DNA from: Candidatus Latescibacterota bacterium
GTDB lineage: Bacteria; JAAXHH01
Length of the DNA: 64,000 nt
NCBI GenBank assembly: GCA_022823465.1
Contig: JAJEHX010000045.1
Coordinates: forward strand, 1 to 64,000
Reading direction: 5' to 3'
The notes under the pieces: generated by a model
Seen by the model: only the letters and a program-made list of their open reading frames with translations
The model's database searches: none
Told to the model about the DNA's origin: nothing
Made by a program: the position numbers and the translations under genes
In this document: positions 24,155 to 32,919 of the stretch, piece after piece
How the letters are laid out: every line of letters starts with the position of its first letter
Position numbering within the stretch: position 1 is the stretch's first letter

Positions 24155-24934
24155 ATGGTCCGTCTTACCGATGACGACATCCGTTTCTTCGTCCGCGAAG
24201 GCTATCTGATCAAGCGTAACGTGCTGGACCCCGATCTGATGGCCCGGGGCCGGGAACGCATGTGGCGGAACCTGCCGCCTCCCCTCGAACGCGGCAGACC
24301 GGAAACCTGGATCGGCCCCTTTGCCGAACCGGTTAATGACGGTTCCTCCCACCGCCACCAGTTCATGTGGAAGTACCGCCAACCGGGCGACGAGGACTGG
24401 ATGGTCCGCCTGCTCGCCAAAGACCCTTCCGTGATGGGCATGGCGGAACAGCTCCTCGGGGAAGGGACGCTGGTCGAACCCGATCGCATCCGCGGCATAT
24501 ATTGCGTCCTGCCCGAGGGCGAAGCGCCGCCCCGTCCCCTGGGTTGCCACGTGGACGCCCATCCCTTTCACCTCGGCGTCGTGGGATACATCGACGACGT
24601 GGGTCCGAAGGGCGGAGGATTCACCGTGTGGCCGGGCAGCCACCGGAAGTTCTATCCCGATTTCCCCACGCGGTACTGCTTTGAGCGGACCCCCTCATAC
24701 CAGGCCCACCAGGAAGAGGTGAACCGGATGCCTTACATGGACTGTCACGGCAGGGCCGGCGACATCGTGTTCTGGCACCACCGCATGGGTCACTCCGTCG
24801 GCCACAACCGGTCCAGCCGGATCCGCCAGGCGGTCCTCTACGACTACAAGCGGGCGGACCTGGACGAGGGCGCGCCACCCGGCGACGACATGTGGGCAGA
24901 CTGGCCCGGCGTCCGTGCCGTTCTGGCGCCTTGA
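24155..24934 (+). CDS. Phytanoyl-CoA dioxygenase (PhyH) family protein
   Basis: The 259-aa protein has the iron motif His132-Val-Asp134 within GCHVDAHPFHLG, a distal His213 in RMGHSVGHN and Arg222/224 for 2-oxoglutarate. The central GGGFTVWPGSHRKFYP is the double-stranded beta-helix strand commonly followed by the metal His. It is a Fe(II)/2-oxoglutarate oxygenase of unknown substrate, unlike the other two PhyH proteins outside the active site. It is divergent from the M1 peptidase gene and convergent with the nucleoside phosphorylase gene. Its last 29 bases before the stop region are duplicated after the stop (24887 and 24933). Confidence 0.85.
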   Translation: MVRLTDDDIRFFVREGYLIKRNVLDPDLMARGRERMWRNLPPPLERGRPETWIGPFAEPVNDGSSHRHQFMWKYRQPGDEDWMVRLLAKDPSVMGMAEQLLGEGTLVEPDRIRGIYCVLPEGEAPPRPLGCHVDAHPFHLGVVGYIDDVGPKGGGFTVWPGSHRKFYPDFPTRYCFERTPSYQAHQEEVNRMPYMDCHGRAGDIVFWHHRMGHSVGHNRSSRIRQAVLYDYKRADLDEGAPPGDDMWADWPGVRAVLAP

Positions 24935-24961
24935 CATGTGGGCAGACTGGCCCGGCGTCCG
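24887..24961. repeat. 29-bp direct duplication of the 3' end of the PhyH gene
   Basis: Bases 24887-24915, inside the coding end, recur without mismatch at 24933-24961, beginning within the TGA stop (core GACATGTGGGCAGACTGG). Period 46. The second copy fills most of the gap to the convergent phosphorylase gene. Confidence 0.95.
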
Positions 24962-25000
24962 CGCGTTGACCGCGTTTCCAAACACTTTACTCGATATTCA

Positions 25001-25864
25001 TTACTCGAAATAGCGGCCCACGATCGGCTTCAGCTTCTCCAGCGTGCCGGCGGGCACCGAATCCCGGTCGGAAACGATGGCGTTGGCCAGCGCGTTGTGA
25101 CAGCGGCACGTGCTTTCCAGCGGAATGGCCGGAACGACGTGGCGGACGACCTGGCGCGCCTGTTCCACGTTGGCGTGCAGGTTCTCGATGATCATGTCGA
25201 CCGTGACGGAGTCGTGTTCCTCGTGCCAGCAGTCGTAGTCGGTGGAACACGCTATGGCGGCGTAGCAGATCTCCGCCTCCCGGGCGAGCTTGGCTTCCGG
25301 CGCGGCCGTCATCCCAATGACCGAAAACCCCCAGTTCCGGTAGACGTTCGACTCCGCTTTTGTCGAAAACTGGGGTCCTTCCATGCAGAGATAGGTGCCG
25401 CCACGATGCACGGTCAACCCGGTGGATTCGGCGCCGCCGATAAGCAACTTCCGCAGCGGCCCGCAGAAAGGATCGCCGAGTCCCACGTGCGCCACGAGGC
25501 CGTCGCCGAAAAAGCTCGTCGTGCGATGCCGCGTATGGTCGTACAGTTGGTCGGGTATGACAAAGTCCCGCGGCCGGATGTCTTCCTGGAGGCTGCCCAC
25601 GGCGCTGACCGAAAGGATCCACCGGACGCCCAGCGTCTTCAGCGCGAAGATATTCGCCCGCACGTTAATCTCGGACGGCCCGACGCGGTGACCCCGGCCG
25701 TGACGGGCCAGGAAGGCCACGCGGCGGCCCTCGAGCGTGCCGGTCACGATGGTGTCACTGGGTTCGCCGAAAGGCGTGGCGGGCCGGACCTCCTCGATAT
25801 CCGTCAGGCCCTCCATCCCGTAGAACCCCGTGCCGCCGATGACGGCGATCTGTGCTTCCTGCAT
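25001..25864 (-). CDS. S-methyl-5'-thioadenosine phosphorylase / purine nucleoside phosphorylase (MTAP/PNP2 family)
   Basis: The 287-aa product begins MQEAQIAVIGGTGFYGM (phosphate-binding Gly-rich strand), followed by LARHGRGHRVGPSEINVRAN, the purine/phosphate segment of MTA phosphorylases, ICMEGPQFSTKAES-like CMEGPQFSTKAES (ribose site) and VIGMTAAPEAKLAREAEI. It cleaves MTA (or inosine/guanosine) with phosphate in purine and methionine salvage. STDYDCWHEEH near residue 219 favours MTAP specificity (Asp in place of Asn at the base site). The ATG at 25864 gives the usual start; an upstream frame adds 11 residues with no family support. It is divergent from the nuo operon. Confidence 0.9.
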   Translation of the reverse strand: MQEAQIAVIGGTGFYGMEGLTDIEEVRPATPFGEPSDTIVTGTLEGRRVAFLARHGRGHRVGPSEINVRANIFALKTLGVRWILSVSAVGSLQEDIRPRDFVIPDQLYDHTRHRTTSFFGDGLVAHVGLGDPFCGPLRKLLIGGAESTGLTVHRGGTYLCMEGPQFSTKAESNVYRNWGFSVIGMTAAPEAKLAREAEICYAAIACSTDYDCWHEEHDSVTVDMIIENLHANVEQARQVVRHVVPAIPLESTCRCHNALANAIVSDRDSVPAGTLEKLKPIVGRYFE

Positions 25865-25986
25865 TATGTAACTCTCCGAACGGGCGATACGGTGCAATTT
25901 ACATCGCTGAAATCACGTAAAACAGAGCTGAAGTAGACATATAACGAGCGTCTGTTTTTATATCAACAAATAAAAACGATTAGTCC

Positions 25987-26014
25987 TTGACAACGCCCCC
26001 CGGCGGTTTATCTT
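25987..26014 (+). promoter_or_regulatory. Sigma70-type promoter of the nuo operon
   Basis: TTGACA at 25987-25992 and TATCTT at 26009-26014, spacer 16. The spacer begins with ACG and then six C and two G (25996-26003), a tract shared with the promoters at 47790 and 61837. A start near 26021 leaves a leader of about 75 bases before nuoA. The stretch 25865-25980 otherwise holds only an AT-rich tract. Confidence 0.7.
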
Positions 26015-26095
26015 GATCGGCGAGTTGAAGGATAGATGTGCCCTGGAAGCCGCGTCCGTCGACCGATCTGATTGTAAATCCAGTAATTCGGTTCA

Positions 26096-26446
26096 ATGTC
26101 ATACCTTCCCCTTATCCTGCTCGTCGTCCTCGTCCTCCTCGTGGCGGCCGTAATCGTTACCCTTTCCTCTTTCATCGGCAGAAAAAAAACCAGCGCATCC
26201 AAGCTCGCGCCTTACGAATGCGGCGTTCCGATCCAGGATTCCGCGCGGAAGAACTTCTCGGTCAAGTTTTACCTGATCGCCATCCTTTTCATTCTTTTCG
26301 ACGTGGAGATCATTTACCTCTACCCATGGGCCGTGGTTTATAGCGATCTTCAGGTATACGGGGCCGTGGCCATGGGCATATTCTTCCTCCTGCTCGTCAT
26401 AGGATTCCTGTACGAGTGGAAACGGGGAGCCCTTGAATGGGATTAG
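26096..26446 (+). CDS. nuoA: NADH-quinone oxidoreductase subunit A
   Basis: The 116-aa protein has three membrane helices (residues about 4-26, 60-80, 88-108) and the family signature [34 protein letters not shown] in the loop between helices 1 and 2 and helix 2 (cited here by its parts: [18 protein letters not shown]). NuoA sits at the quinone cavity of respiratory complex I. It is the first gene of the operon and overlaps nuoB by ten bases, a coupling typical of nuo operons. Length is normal. Confidence 0.95.
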   Translation: MSYLPLILLVVLVLLVAAVIVTLSSFIGRKKTSASKLAPYECGVPIQDSARKNFSVKFYLIAILFILFDVEIIYLYPWAVVYSDLQVYGAVAMGIFFLLLVIGFLYEWKRGALEWD

Positions 26447-26907
26447 AAGACCAGTTACAGGAAAACGTCATGACCACCAAGGTCGACGCGATGGTCGGCT
26501 GGGCCCGAAAGAACTCGCTCTGGCCCATGCCCTTCGGCACCGCGTGCTGCGCCATCGAACTCATGGCGACCCTCGCTTCCCGTTTCGACCTCGCCCGCTT
26601 CGGGGCCGAAGCCATCCGGTTTTCCCCCCGGCAGTCCGACCTGCTGGTTGTGTCCGGGCGGGTATCCATCAAGATGATGCCCGTGCTGAAGAAAATCTAC
26701 GACCAGATGCCGGAGCCCAAGTGGGTCATATCCATGGGGGCCTGCGCCTCGTCGGGCGGCGTGTTCAATACCTATACGCTGGTTCAGGGTGTGGACCAGT
26801 ACATCCCGGTGGACGTGTATATACCTGGTTGTCCGCCCAGACCTGAGAACGTCATCCAGGCGTTGATGAAGATTCAGGAGAAAGTAGCCCAGGCTAAAGC
26901 GAACTAA
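26437..26907 (+). CDS. nuoB: NADH-quinone oxidoreductase subunit B
   Basis: The 156-aa protein holds the four ligands of the terminal [4Fe-4S] cluster N2: the tandem Cys37-Cys38 ([11 protein letters not shown]), Cys103 ([10 protein letters not shown]) and Cys132 ([11 protein letters not shown]). N2 passes electrons to quinone. Its stop (TAA) overlaps the ATG of pyrE by one base, so pyrE translation is coupled to nuoB. Confidence 0.96.
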   Translation: MGLEDQLQENVMTTKVDAMVGWARKNSLWPMPFGTACCAIELMATLASRFDLARFGAEAIRFSPRQSDLLVVSGRVSIKMMPVLKKIYDQMPEPKWVISMGACASSGGVFNTYTLVQGVDQYIPVDVYIPGCPPRPENVIQALMKIQEKVAQAKAN

Positions 26908-27548
26908 TGAACCGAAAAGCTATCGCAGAGCTCTTGCTCGATATCAAAGCCGTCACTATCAACGTCGAAGCGCCCTATCATTACAGCTCCGGTATTATCT
27001 CGCCGATATACTGCGACAATCGATTGATCATTTCCTGCCTCGAAGAGCGCAAGGCGGTCATCGAGACCTTTCTCGAGATCATCGACAGTCTCGATACCGA
27101 CCCGGACGTCATCGCGGGAACCGCGACCGCCGCCATTCCGTTCGCGGCCTGGGTCTCGAGCCGGCTGGACCTGCCGATGGTCTACGCGCGATCGGGACAG
27201 AAGGGGTATGGCAAGGAACACCGGATCGAGGGTACCCTGGTTCCGGGCCAGAAGGTGCTGTTCACCGAAGACCTGGTCACGACGGGCGGGGGTGTGCTGA
27301 AGGCCGCCGAAGACGTGGTCAAGTTCGATGTGGAAGTGATCGGCGTGGCCACCATTTTCGAGTACGGACTGCCCGCGGCCACAGAGGGCTTTGAGCAGGC
27401 CGGGCTGCCGAAATGGAGCATGGCGGACTTCGTGACCATTCTGGACGTAATGAGCGAACGGGGCGAGCTTTCTGACGACAACCGGAGCATCGCCATGGAC
27501 TGGCAGTCGGATCCGAGGGGCTGGGGCAGCAAGATGGGATTCGAATAA
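26907..27548 (+). CDS. pyrE: Orotate phosphoribosyltransferase, located inside the nuo operon
   Basis: The 213-aa protein has the PRPP-binding VLFTEDLVTTGGGVLKA (about residues 114-130) and the substrate stretch YHYSSGIISPIYCDNR (24-39), both diagnostic of OPRT (the second is the SGxxSPxYxDxR pattern). It converts orotate and PRPP to OMP in pyrimidine synthesis. Its start overlaps the nuoB stop by one base and nuoC follows after 10 bases, so it is a true member of the nuo transcript. This placement is unusual: OPRT has no part in complex I, and nuoB and nuoC are nearly always adjacent. Confidence 0.93.
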   Translation: MNRKAIAELLLDIKAVTINVEAPYHYSSGIISPIYCDNRLIISCLEERKAVIETFLEIIDSLDTDPDVIAGTATAAIPFAAWVSSRLDLPMVYARSGQKGYGKEHRIEGTLVPGQKVLFTEDLVTTGGGVLKAAEDVVKFDVEVIGVATIFEYGLPAATEGFEQAGLPKWSMADFVTILDVMSERGELSDDNRSIAMDWQSDPRGWGSKMGFE

Positions 27549-27558
27549 GGGGTCGAAC

Positions 27559-28113
27559 GTGGAGAACCAGGAGGAACACCAGGCCGAAGGCGTTGGCCGG
27601 CCGGGCCGGCCCGGCCGGCCGGGATCGAACCCGGAAGCGGTCACGGCGCGCATCCGGGCCCGGTTCGGTGACGCGTCGGTTCGCGACGGCAACGCGGTGG
27701 GCTGCGAAAGCGTCATCGCGGAGCGGGATGCGCTCCTTCCGTTCATGACCTTCCTTAGAGACGATCCGGAACTGACCTTCGATTATCTCGCCGACGTGAC
27801 CGCCGTGGACCGGCTGAAACTGGACGAAGCCGTCCGGTTCGCCGTAGTCTACCAGCTCTATTCCTATAAACATAACCGCCGTTTCAGCGTCAGCATTCCC
27901 GTTCCGGAAGCGGATCCCCGGATCCAGTCGGTGGTGTCCGTATGGCCGGGCGCCAACTGGCTGGAGCGGGAAGTGTACGACATGTACGGGATTGTCTTCG
28001 AAGGCCATCCCGACCTGCGCCGAATCCTGATGCCCGATGATTTCGGTTCCTACCCCTTGAGGAAGGACTATCCCCTCCACGGCAAAGGGGAAAGGGACAA
28101 CTTCGTATTCTAG
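27559..28113 (+). CDS. nuoC: NADH-quinone oxidoreductase subunit C, with N-terminal collagen-like insert
   Basis: The 184-aa product is a separate NuoC (30-kDa subunit), not fused to NuoD. The 30-kDa signature is WLEREVYDMYGIVFEGHPDLRRI, and the end is LPDDFGSYPLRKDYPLHG-type (MPDDFGSYPLRKDYPLHG). It is part of the peripheral arm next to NuoD. Residues 13-22 are GRPGRPGRPG, a collagen-like stretch encoded by a 9-bp repeat and absent from ordinary NuoC. The start is a GTG (27559) with AAGGGG seven bases upstream; a later start would remove the insert but none with a better ribosome site was seen. Confidence 0.93.
   Translation: MENQEEHQAEGVGRPGRPGRPGSNPEAVTARIRARFGDASVRDGNAVGCESVIAERDALLPFMTFLRDDPELTFDYLADVTAVDRLKLDEAVRFAVVYQLYSYKHNRRFSVSIPVPEADPRIQSVVSVWPGANWLEREVYDMYGIVFEGHPDLRRILMPDDFGSYPLRKDYPLHGKGERDNFVF
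27595..27624. repeat. 9-bp repeat (GGC CGG CCN) x3 in nuoC
   Basis: Three units and a closing Gly codon encode GRPGRPGRPG at residues 13-22. The unit is GC-only and partly palindromic. It belongs to the family of Gly-Pro-X repeats seen at 20383, 44834, 46674 and, out of any gene, at 62157. Confidence 0.9.
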
Positions 28114-28161
28114 CCCATCCGCCTTTGACGGACCGGGCCCAGGCCATTGGAAGCACGCATT

Positions 28162-29424
28162 GTGAGTACCACACCGACCGACAAGCTCGCCGAGGCGGAC
28201 CTCGAAGAAATCCGTAATGAACGGGTGACCTTCGAGCGCACGCCCGATATGCCCACCGAGCACATGATCCTGAATTTCGGTCCCCAGCATCCGGCGACCC
28301 ACGGGACGCTGCACATGGTGCTGGAACTGGACGGAGAACGGGTCGCCGGCGCCACGCCGCACCTGGGCTACCTGCACACGGGCTTCGAGAAACTGGGCGA
28401 ATACCGGAGCTACAACCAGTTCGTGACGTTGACCGACCGGATGAATTACCTGTCCCCCCTCTGCAACAACATCGGCTATTCCCACGCGGTCGAAAAACTG
28501 ATGGATATCGAAATAACGCCGCGCTGCCGGGATATCCGGGTCGCCCTGGCCGAACTTTCCCGCCTCGCCGACCACCTGCTCTGCATCGGCACGGCCGCCC
28601 TCGATATCGGGGCATTCACCGCTTTCCTGTACGGATTCCGGGCGCGGGAAGTGCTGTACGATCTGTTCGAAGCGGTATGCGGCACGCGGCTTACGACCAG
28701 CTATACGCGCGTGGGCGGGCTGCTCCGCGACGTGCCGGACAATTTCGCGGAAATGGCCCGGGAATCCGTGGAGGAGACCCTGCGGGCCACCGCGGAAATC
28801 GACCGGCTCCTGACCCACAACCGCATCTGGCGCGACCGTACCGAGGGCGTGGGCGTCCTTTCCGCGGAAGACGCCGTGGCATGGGGCGCCACGGGTCCGG
28901 TGCTCAGGGCGTCCGGCGTCGAGTGGGACATCCGGAAGAACGAGCCCTACCTCGGGTACGAAACCTACGATTTCGATATCCCCATCGGCCGCAACGGGGA
29001 CGCCTACGACCGCTATCTCGTGCGGATGGAGGAGATCAGGCAGAGCGCGAAGATCGTTCGCCAGGCCGTGGAGGATCTGCCCTTGGGGCCCGTAAACGCC
29101 GAAGAGGAACACGCGGTGCTGCCCGAGAAATCGGAAGTGTACGAATCCATGGAATCGCTGATCTATCATTTCAAGATGACCATGGAGGGACATGGACCGA
29201 CGCCGCCGGTGGGCGAGGTGTACGCCGCCACCGAGGCGCCGAACGGAGAACTCGGATTCTTCATCGTCAGCGACGGCAGCCGGGAACCCTACCGGATCCG
29301 CGTGCGCCCGCCGTCTTTCGTGAACTTTTCGCTGTTCCCCATGCTGATCCGGGGACATATGCTATCGGACGTGGTGGCGGTACTGGGAAGCCTGAACGTC
29401 ATCGCCGGAGAATTGGACCGCTAG
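28162..29424 (+). CDS. nuoD: NADH-quinone oxidoreductase subunit D
   Basis: The 420-aa 49-kDa subunit has LNFGPQHPATHGTLHM (quinone-site His/Thr region) near the N-terminus, HLGYLHTGFEKLGE, and the C-terminal RVRPPSFVNFSLFPML. It forms the quinone-binding cavity with NuoB. A GTG at 28162 is preferred because GGAAG lies eight bases upstream; a TTG at 28147 would add five residues. Ends 1 base before nuoE. Confidence 0.95.
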   Translation: MSTTPTDKLAEADLEEIRNERVTFERTPDMPTEHMILNFGPQHPATHGTLHMVLELDGERVAGATPHLGYLHTGFEKLGEYRSYNQFVTLTDRMNYLSPLCNNIGYSHAVEKLMDIEITPRCRDIRVALAELSRLADHLLCIGTAALDIGAFTAFLYGFRAREVLYDLFEAVCGTRLTTSYTRVGGLLRDVPDNFAEMARESVEETLRATAEIDRLLTHNRIWRDRTEGVGVLSAEDAVAWGATGPVLRASGVEWDIRKNEPYLGYETYDFDIPIGRNGDAYDRYLVRMEEIRQSAKIVRQAVEDLPLGPVNAEEEHAVLPEKSEVYESMESLIYHFKMTMEGHGPTPPVGEVYAATEAPNGELGFFIVSDGSREPYRIRVRPPSFVNFSLFPMLIRGHMLSDVVAVLGSLNVIAGELDR

Positions 29425-29425
29425 A

Positions 29426-29917
29426 TTGACGGCACCGCTTGAATTTACAGACGCGGCGCGGGAGCGCGCGGTAGAAATCCTGAGCCGCTACCCGGCGGAA
29501 TACAAGAAATCGGCCGTCGTGCCGCTCCTGCATCTCGCGCAGGAAGAGTGGGGATATATCTCTCCCGAGGCCATGGCCTGCGTGGCCGGACTGATCGACT
29601 GCTCGCCCGTCAAAGTCGCGGAAATCGCGACCTTCTATCCCATGTTCAACAAGGAACCCGTGGGAGAAAACGTACTGGCGGTCTGCCATACGCTGCCCTG
29701 CGCGCTGACCGGCTGCGCGGGCATTTTCGATCACCTTTCGGAAAGATTGGGCATCGGACTCGGCGAAACCACCGAGGACGGCCGGTTCACCCTGCGTAAG
29801 TCGGAATGCCTCGCGGCCTGCGACCGGGGCCCCGTGCTCCTGGTCAATCGGCGCCTGCACACCCACCTTACTCCGGACAAAGTCGACGAAATAATCGACG
29901 GACTCGAAGAAGGATAG
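29426..29917 (+). CDS. nuoE: NADH-quinone oxidoreductase subunit E
   Basis: The 163-aa thioredoxin-like subunit carries the [2Fe-2S] N1a ligands Cys87, Cys92, Cys128 and Cys132 with the CxxxxC and CxxxC spacing usual for this subunit. It pairs with NuoF in the NADH-oxidising module. The start codon is TTG, one base after the nuoD stop (TAG); no better start exists before the conserved SAVVPLLHLAQEEWG. Ribosome site is weak, which fits coupling to nuoD. Confidence 0.93.
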   Translation: MTAPLEFTDAARERAVEILSRYPAEYKKSAVVPLLHLAQEEWGYISPEAMACVAGLIDCSPVKVAEIATFYPMFNKEPVGENVLAVCHTLPCALTGCAGIFDHLSERLGIGLGETTEDGRFTLRKSECLAACDRGPVLLVNRRLHTHLTPDKVDEIIDGLEEG

Positions 29918-29920
29918 CGA

Positions 29921-31297
29921 ATGGCCGCAGCGCTCGAAATCCTGACGGCGGATCCCACGGCGGGAGCCGATCCCGGCGATATCGACGCCTATATCGCCGG
30001 CGGCGGTTACGGCGCGGTACGGAAAGCGCTCAAATCCATGAGCCAGGCCGAACTGATCGAGGAGATCAATGCCTCGGGGATCAAGGGCCGCGGCGGGGCG
30101 GGATTCTCGACGGGCATGAAATGGAACCTGTGCGCCGACCGGTATCCCCGCTACCTGTGCGCCAACGCGGACGAGAGCGAACCCGGCAGCTTCAAGGACC
30201 GGCTTCTGCTGGAAACGAAACCTCACCAGATCGTCGAAGGCATGATCATCACGTGCTATGCCCTGGGGATCAACCTGGGATACATCTATATCCGGGGCGA
30301 GTTCTTCCAGATCATCGACCAGATGGAAGCCGCGCTCGAGGACGCCCGGAAGCACGGTTTTCTCGGCGCCGATATCCTGGATACGGGCTTCGACCTCGAG
30401 CTGTACGTCCATCCGGGGGCCGGGGCCTACATCTGCGGTGAAGAGACGGGCCTGATCGAATCCCTCGAGGGCAACCGTCCCTACCCCCGGCTGAAACCGC
30501 CGTATTTCCCGGCGGCCATCGGTCTCTGGGGCCAGCCCACGATCGTCAACAATGTGGAGACCATGGCCCAGATCGCCACGATCGTCGACATGGGCGCGGA
30601 AGCCTACAAGGAAATCGGTTCGGAGGAGGATACGACCGGACCGCGGCTCTTCGGCCTGTGCGGTCACGTCAAGAATCCCGGTATCTACGAGTACGATTCC
30701 GGCGTCACGCTACGGGAACTGATCTACGACGCGGCCGGCGGCATCCGGGACGACAACCGGCTCAAAGGCGTCATTCCGGGCGGCATCTCGGCGCCTATCC
30801 TGACGCCGGAGGAGATCGACACCCCCATGGGTTTCGGCGCCCTGGGCAAGCTGGGGTCCATGGGCGGAACCGGCGGGATCATCGTGATGGACGAGACCAC
30901 CAGCATGGTGGACGCCCTGCTCAACGCCTCTTCCTTCGCCGCTCACGAGTCCTGCGGCCAGTGTACGCCCTGCCGCGAAGGGGTGCCCTGGATGAACGAT
31001 ATCCTGCGGCGCATCCAGAACGGAAAAGGCCGAGAAGAGGACCTGGACCTGCTGCTGGATATCTGCAAGCAGATTCACGGCCACACCGTGTGCGTCTTCG
31101 GACAGGCGCCGGGCGTCTGGCCGGTGCGCACCATACTCGTCAAGTACTGGCCCGAATTCAGGGCCTGCATCGAACGGAAAGAGCTGGTCGTCCTGCCGGT
31201 AGATGAGTCGTACCTGCGTCCCGATCAGTATGAACACATTCCCCCCTTACCCGGCAATTTCCGGCTGAAGGCCGAAGAAGCCGACGCGGCTGGATGA
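29921..31297 (+). CDS. nuoF: NADH-quinone oxidoreductase subunit F (NADH- and FMN-binding)
   Basis: The 458-aa protein has the NADH motif GRGGAGFSTGMKW (about residues 56-68), the FMN segment YICGEETGLIESLEGNR, and the [4Fe-4S] N3 ligands in ESCGQCTPCREG (about 343-354) with the fourth Cys in HGHTVCVFG. It accepts the hydride from NADH. It starts three bases after nuoE and is followed by nuoG after seven. Length is normal. Confidence 0.96.
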   Translation: MAAALEILTADPTAGADPGDIDAYIAGGGYGAVRKALKSMSQAELIEEINASGIKGRGGAGFSTGMKWNLCADRYPRYLCANADESEPGSFKDRLLLETKPHQIVEGMIITCYALGINLGYIYIRGEFFQIIDQMEAALEDARKHGFLGADILDTGFDLELYVHPGAGAYICGEETGLIESLEGNRPYPRLKPPYFPAAIGLWGQPTIVNNVETMAQIATIVDMGAEAYKEIGSEEDTTGPRLFGLCGHVKNPGIYEYDSGVTLRELIYDAAGGIRDDNRLKGVIPGGISAPILTPEEIDTPMGFGALGKLGSMGGTGGIIVMDETTSMVDALLNASSFAAHESCGQCTPCREGVPWMNDILRRIQNGKGREEDLDLLLDICKQIHGHTVCVFGQAPGVWPVRTILVKYWPEFRACIERKELVVLPVDESYLRPDQYEHIPPLPGNFRLKAEEADAAG

Positions 31298-31304
31298 GAT
31301 CCCC

Positions 31305-32915
31305 ATGGCGACCATTACCATAGACGACCGGCAATACACCGTGGAAGAAGGCCGGAACCTGATCGACGCCGCCGCGGACCTGGGCATCGACATCCCCCAT
31401 TTCTGCTATCATCCGGGCCTGGCGCCGGACGGAAACTGCCGGATGTGCCTCACCGAAATGGAGATCCGGCCCGGCCAGTTCGGCATCGTCACCTCGTGCA
31501 CGATACGGATCAAGGACGGGATGAACTTCCGGTTCAATTCCCCGGCCGTGCTGGACAACCGCAAGGGGATCATGGAGTTCCTGCTCATTAACCACCCGCT
31601 GGACTGCCCCTGGTGCGACCAGGCCGGGGAGTGCAAGCTGCAGGACCATTCCTTCGACCACGGCCGCGGTCACAGCCGGTTCGTCGAGACCAAGCGCGTC
31701 CCGCCGAAAAAGGACCTCGGACCGCACATCACGCTCTACACGACGCGCTGCATTCTGTGCCAGCGCTGCACCCGCTTCTGCGACGAGATCACGGGCACGT
31801 CGGAACTCGGTGTCGTCCAGATGGGCAGCAAGTCCGAGATCGCGACCTTCGAAGGCGTTCCATTGGACAACAAGATGTCGGCGAACGTGGCGGACATCTG
31901 TCCCGTGGGCGCCCTGGTCACCAAGGATTTCCTCTACAAACCCCGCATCTGGCATTATGAGAAAGTGAACACCCTTTGTCCGGGATGCGCCACGGGGTGC
32001 AACACCACGCTGGAAGTCCTGCACCAGAAAATCTACCGTACCCGTCCCCGGCACAACGAAGCGGTAAACGGGCACTGGATGTGCGACGAGGGCCGGTTCT
32101 GCTACCACGACTGGCAGGACGCGGACCGGTTGCAGTCGCCCCTGAAGCGGGTAGACGGCGAACTCCGGCAGGTAACCTGGCCCGATGCCATGGACGCCGC
32201 CGTCAGCGGCATCCGGTCTGTCCTGGACGGCGAAGGGGATTCCGCCATGGGGGTGGTCGGGTCGTCCATGGCGACCAACGAAGAGAACTACCTGCTGAGT
32301 AAACTGGGCAAGGAAGCCTTCGGGTCGTCGACGACCGGCCTCAACCGGAAGCCCGACGGCGAAGCGTGGACGTCGAAGAGCGGATTCCGCATCGCGGCGG
32401 ACAAGGCGCCAAACAGCCGGGGCGCCGGCGATATGCTGGGGGCGGACTCGCTGGACGATATCCTGCGGGGTATTGGCGACGGGACCATACGGGGGCTTTA
32501 CGTGCTTGGCGGCGATATAGGCCAGACCCTGCCGCCGGAGGTGGCGGAGGCCTTCGGCAAGCTCGATTTCCTGGTGGTGCACGACGTGCGCCTTTCCGAC
32601 CTGGCCGATCTGGCCGACGTGGTATTCCCCGGCGCGATACCCTTCGAGAAGAACGGGACCATGACCAATGCGCAGGGCCGCGTGCAACGGCTGAATCCCG
32701 CCTTTCCGCAGGCTGGCGGCGCGCGCGAGGACGGCGCGATACTCGGGTACGTGGGACAGCGCATGGGGATCGAAATGGGTGGAACGGACCCCGCCGAAAT
32801 CCTGGAGGAAATCTCCGGACGCGTGGAAGGCTATGGGGGACTAACCTATGACCTGGTCGGCGATCAGGGCGTCATGAAGGGCGGCGAAGAGCCGTCCGAG
32901 GCCGCGGGAGGTTAG
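31305..32915 (+). CDS. nuoG: NADH-quinone oxidoreductase subunit G, short form with N7-type cluster motif
   Basis: The 536-aa protein has the [2Fe-2S] ligands Cys34, Cys45, Cys48 and Cys65, the His/Cys3 N5-type site (NHPLDCPWCDQAGECKL), the N4 site (CILCQRCTRFC with CPVG), and a further CPGCATGC with a Cys about 27 residues on, as in the N7-bearing NuoG. The molybdopterin-oxidoreductase-like part is cut down: only a strand-helix end such as LVVHDVRLSDLADLADVVFPG remains, so the subunit is far shorter than the 780-910 aa of Thermus or E. coli. It conducts electrons within the NADH module. Confidence 0.93.
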   Translation: MATITIDDRQYTVEEGRNLIDAAADLGIDIPHFCYHPGLAPDGNCRMCLTEMEIRPGQFGIVTSCTIRIKDGMNFRFNSPAVLDNRKGIMEFLLINHPLDCPWCDQAGECKLQDHSFDHGRGHSRFVETKRVPPKKDLGPHITLYTTRCILCQRCTRFCDEITGTSELGVVQMGSKSEIATFEGVPLDNKMSANVADICPVGALVTKDFLYKPRIWHYEKVNTLCPGCATGCNTTLEVLHQKIYRTRPRHNEAVNGHWMCDEGRFCYHDWQDADRLQSPLKRVDGELRQVTWPDAMDAAVSGIRSVLDGEGDSAMGVVGSSMATNEENYLLSKLGKEAFGSSTTGLNRKPDGEAWTSKSGFRIAADKAPNSRGAGDMLGADSLDDILRGIGDGTIRGLYVLGGDIGQTLPPEVAEAFGKLDFLVVHDVRLSDLADLADVVFPGAIPFEKNGTMTNAQGRVQRLNPAFPQAGGAREDGAILGYVGQRMGIEMGGTDPAEILEEISGRVEGYGGLTYDLVGDQGVMKGGEEPSEAAGG

Positions 32916-32919
32916 TGGA

